DNA of 64,000 bases. Source: Pseudomonadaceae bacterium SI-3. Its GTDB lineage: Bacteria; Pseudomonadota; Gammaproteobacteria; Pseudomonadales; Pseudomonadaceae. A program made the position numbers and the translations under genes. The stretch is taken from positions 1,674,001 to 1,738,000 of the forward strand of contig CP026511.1 of NCBI GenBank assembly GCA_004010935.1, given 5' to 3'. Of this stretch, positions 63,480 to 64,000 are shown one piece after another (within the stretch, counting starts at the first letter, position 1; the number at the start of each line of letters is the position of its first letter). A model generated the notes under the pieces. That model had not been told where the DNA came from and did not search any database. It was given only the letters and a program-made list of their open reading frames with translations.

Positions 63480-63760
63480 GCTGCGATCTATTTGATCGCT
63501 TTACGGCACACCTGTCTCAACGCGAAGAAGATTTGGCTTTCGCTTCGATTCGGCGGGAGCCGCTCTGAAAGACCTACCGCCCCAAGGCGCGCCTTTTACA
63601 CAGGGCTCGGGAGCGGTTCTGCTTTTTGATTAGTGTGGGGATGCTGGCTCGGGGCGCCGCTTTCGTTTTTGGCCAGCAAGACGGCCCGCTTTCGCTGGCG
63701 GGGCGAGCTTTCCATGCGAGCGGGTTTGGAGCAATTACCGCTCGCGTAGCAGAAGCCCGA
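63480..63760. other. Intergenic region at the right end
   Basis: 281 bases between aruE and the end-truncated gene. The CGCTCGCGGATTGTCGAGCGAG palindrome-like stretch near 63770 reaches into the neighbouring frame. No terminator with a T run was identified. Confidence 0.35.
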
Positions 63761-64000
63761 TCAGACGCCCGCTCGCGGATTGTCGAGCGAGTCGTTGCCG
63801 GTCACCGTCGCAGTGCCGGTGGCCGCCTGGGCATTGGTTTTCAGGCGCACGTCATCTGCCTCACTGCGCTCGAGCGGCATGCTTCGTGAATTGCCCTCGG
63901 CCATTCTGGCTTGTTCGTTCACCTCACTGAGCATGCGCTTGGCTTCGCACTGGCCGGAAACGCCTCGCGCCAATGCCATCCCGCCTACCGCCAGCTGCAG
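63761..64000 (-). CDS. Partial gene for a small exported protein, 5' end outside the window
   Basis: The minus-strand frame is open to the window edge and ends at 63761. It reads LQLAVGGMALARGVSGQCEA at the window edge, which looks like the end of a signal peptide, then a hydrophilic stretch of about 60 residues (LSEVNEQARMAEGN to DNPRAGV). The upstream part and true start are missing. No family recognised. Confidence 0.5.
   Translation of the reverse strand: MQLAVGGMALARGVSGQCEAKRMLSEVNEQARMAEGNSRSMPLERSEADDVRLKTNAQAATGTATVTGNDSLDNPRAGV

Noticed and set aside
63626..63889. 87-codon plus-strand frame near the right end
   Set aside because: Overlaps the better-supported minus-strand partial gene, has no ribosome site and an Arg/Ala-rich product.

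Overview
The window is a chromosomal stretch of a high-GC gammaproteobacterium, most likely a Pseudomonas of the stutzeri group (Stutzerimonas). The order aromatic aminotransferase, uvrB, emrB/emrA-type efflux pair, LysR regulator, gltX, tRNA-Ala/tRNA-Glu matches the P. aeruginosa PA3139-PA3134 neighbourhood. Class II DAHP synthase, a spermidine-synthase-like protein, a DEAD-box helicase, and succinylarginine-pathway genes also fit Pseudomonas. Several families of short palindromic repeats typical of pseudomonads occur between genes. No transposase, integrase, prophage or CRISPR array was seen.

Layout. 1-8.2 kb: a Gdx/SugE guanidinium exporter behind a guanidine-II (mini-ykkC) riboswitch, a BASS-family transporter, rdgC, tRNA-Val and tRNA-Asp, an FKBP lipoprotein, a REP pair, a three-unit 150-bp tandem array that repeats the 3' end of the adjacent tRNA-Asn gene, an aromatic aminotransferase, and uvrB. 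8.3-16.5 kb: an EmrAB-like drug efflux pair divergent from a LysR gene, gltX, two tRNA-Ala/tRNA-Glu pairs, a thioesterase, a small exported protein, and dinB, which has no normal start codon upstream of its conserved N-terminus. 16.8-33.6 kb: a complete MSHA-type type IV pilus operon (mshI, a PilN-like gene, mshJKLMNEG, mshBACD, mshOPQ). It carries a c-di-GMP-binding type MshE and is interrupted in two places by palindromic repeats. 33.9-40.3 kb: a META-domain lipoprotein with an unknown CxxC partner, a dienelactone-hydrolase-like protein, and the periplasmic nitrate reductase operon napEDABC. 40.5-50.1 kb: an MFS transporter, sprT, two paralogous Yip1 membrane proteins, a DnaJ-like protein, ttcA, class II DAHP synthase, a spermidine-synthase-like methyltransferase fold, and a DEAD-box RNA helicase whose start codon lies in a perfect hairpin. 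50.1-64 kb: repeats, an ihfB gene away from rpsA, a class III CoA-transferase, a DUF2254 gene broken in a G7/C7 run, acetyl-CoA synthetase, an MscS channel, a rhodanese with a possible 31-residue membrane peptide, tRNA-Ser, an HD-GYP protein, a crotonase, aruC/astC, a small His/Asp-tailed protein, aruE/astE, and one gene cut by the window end.

How the parts fit. The msh operon is a surface adhesion pilus. Its extension ATPase looks c-di-GMP controlled, and an HD-GYP c-di-GMP phosphodiesterase candidate is in the same window. Nap provides periplasmic nitrate reduction, expected of a denitrifier. The aru/ast genes belong to arginine catabolism, but the four middle genes of the pathway are absent here. 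Most of the window is housekeeping. The least ordinary signals are the tRNA-Asn tandem array, the riboswitch, the repeat insertions in the msh operon, the start-less dinB, the helicase start-codon hairpin and the homopolymer frameshift.
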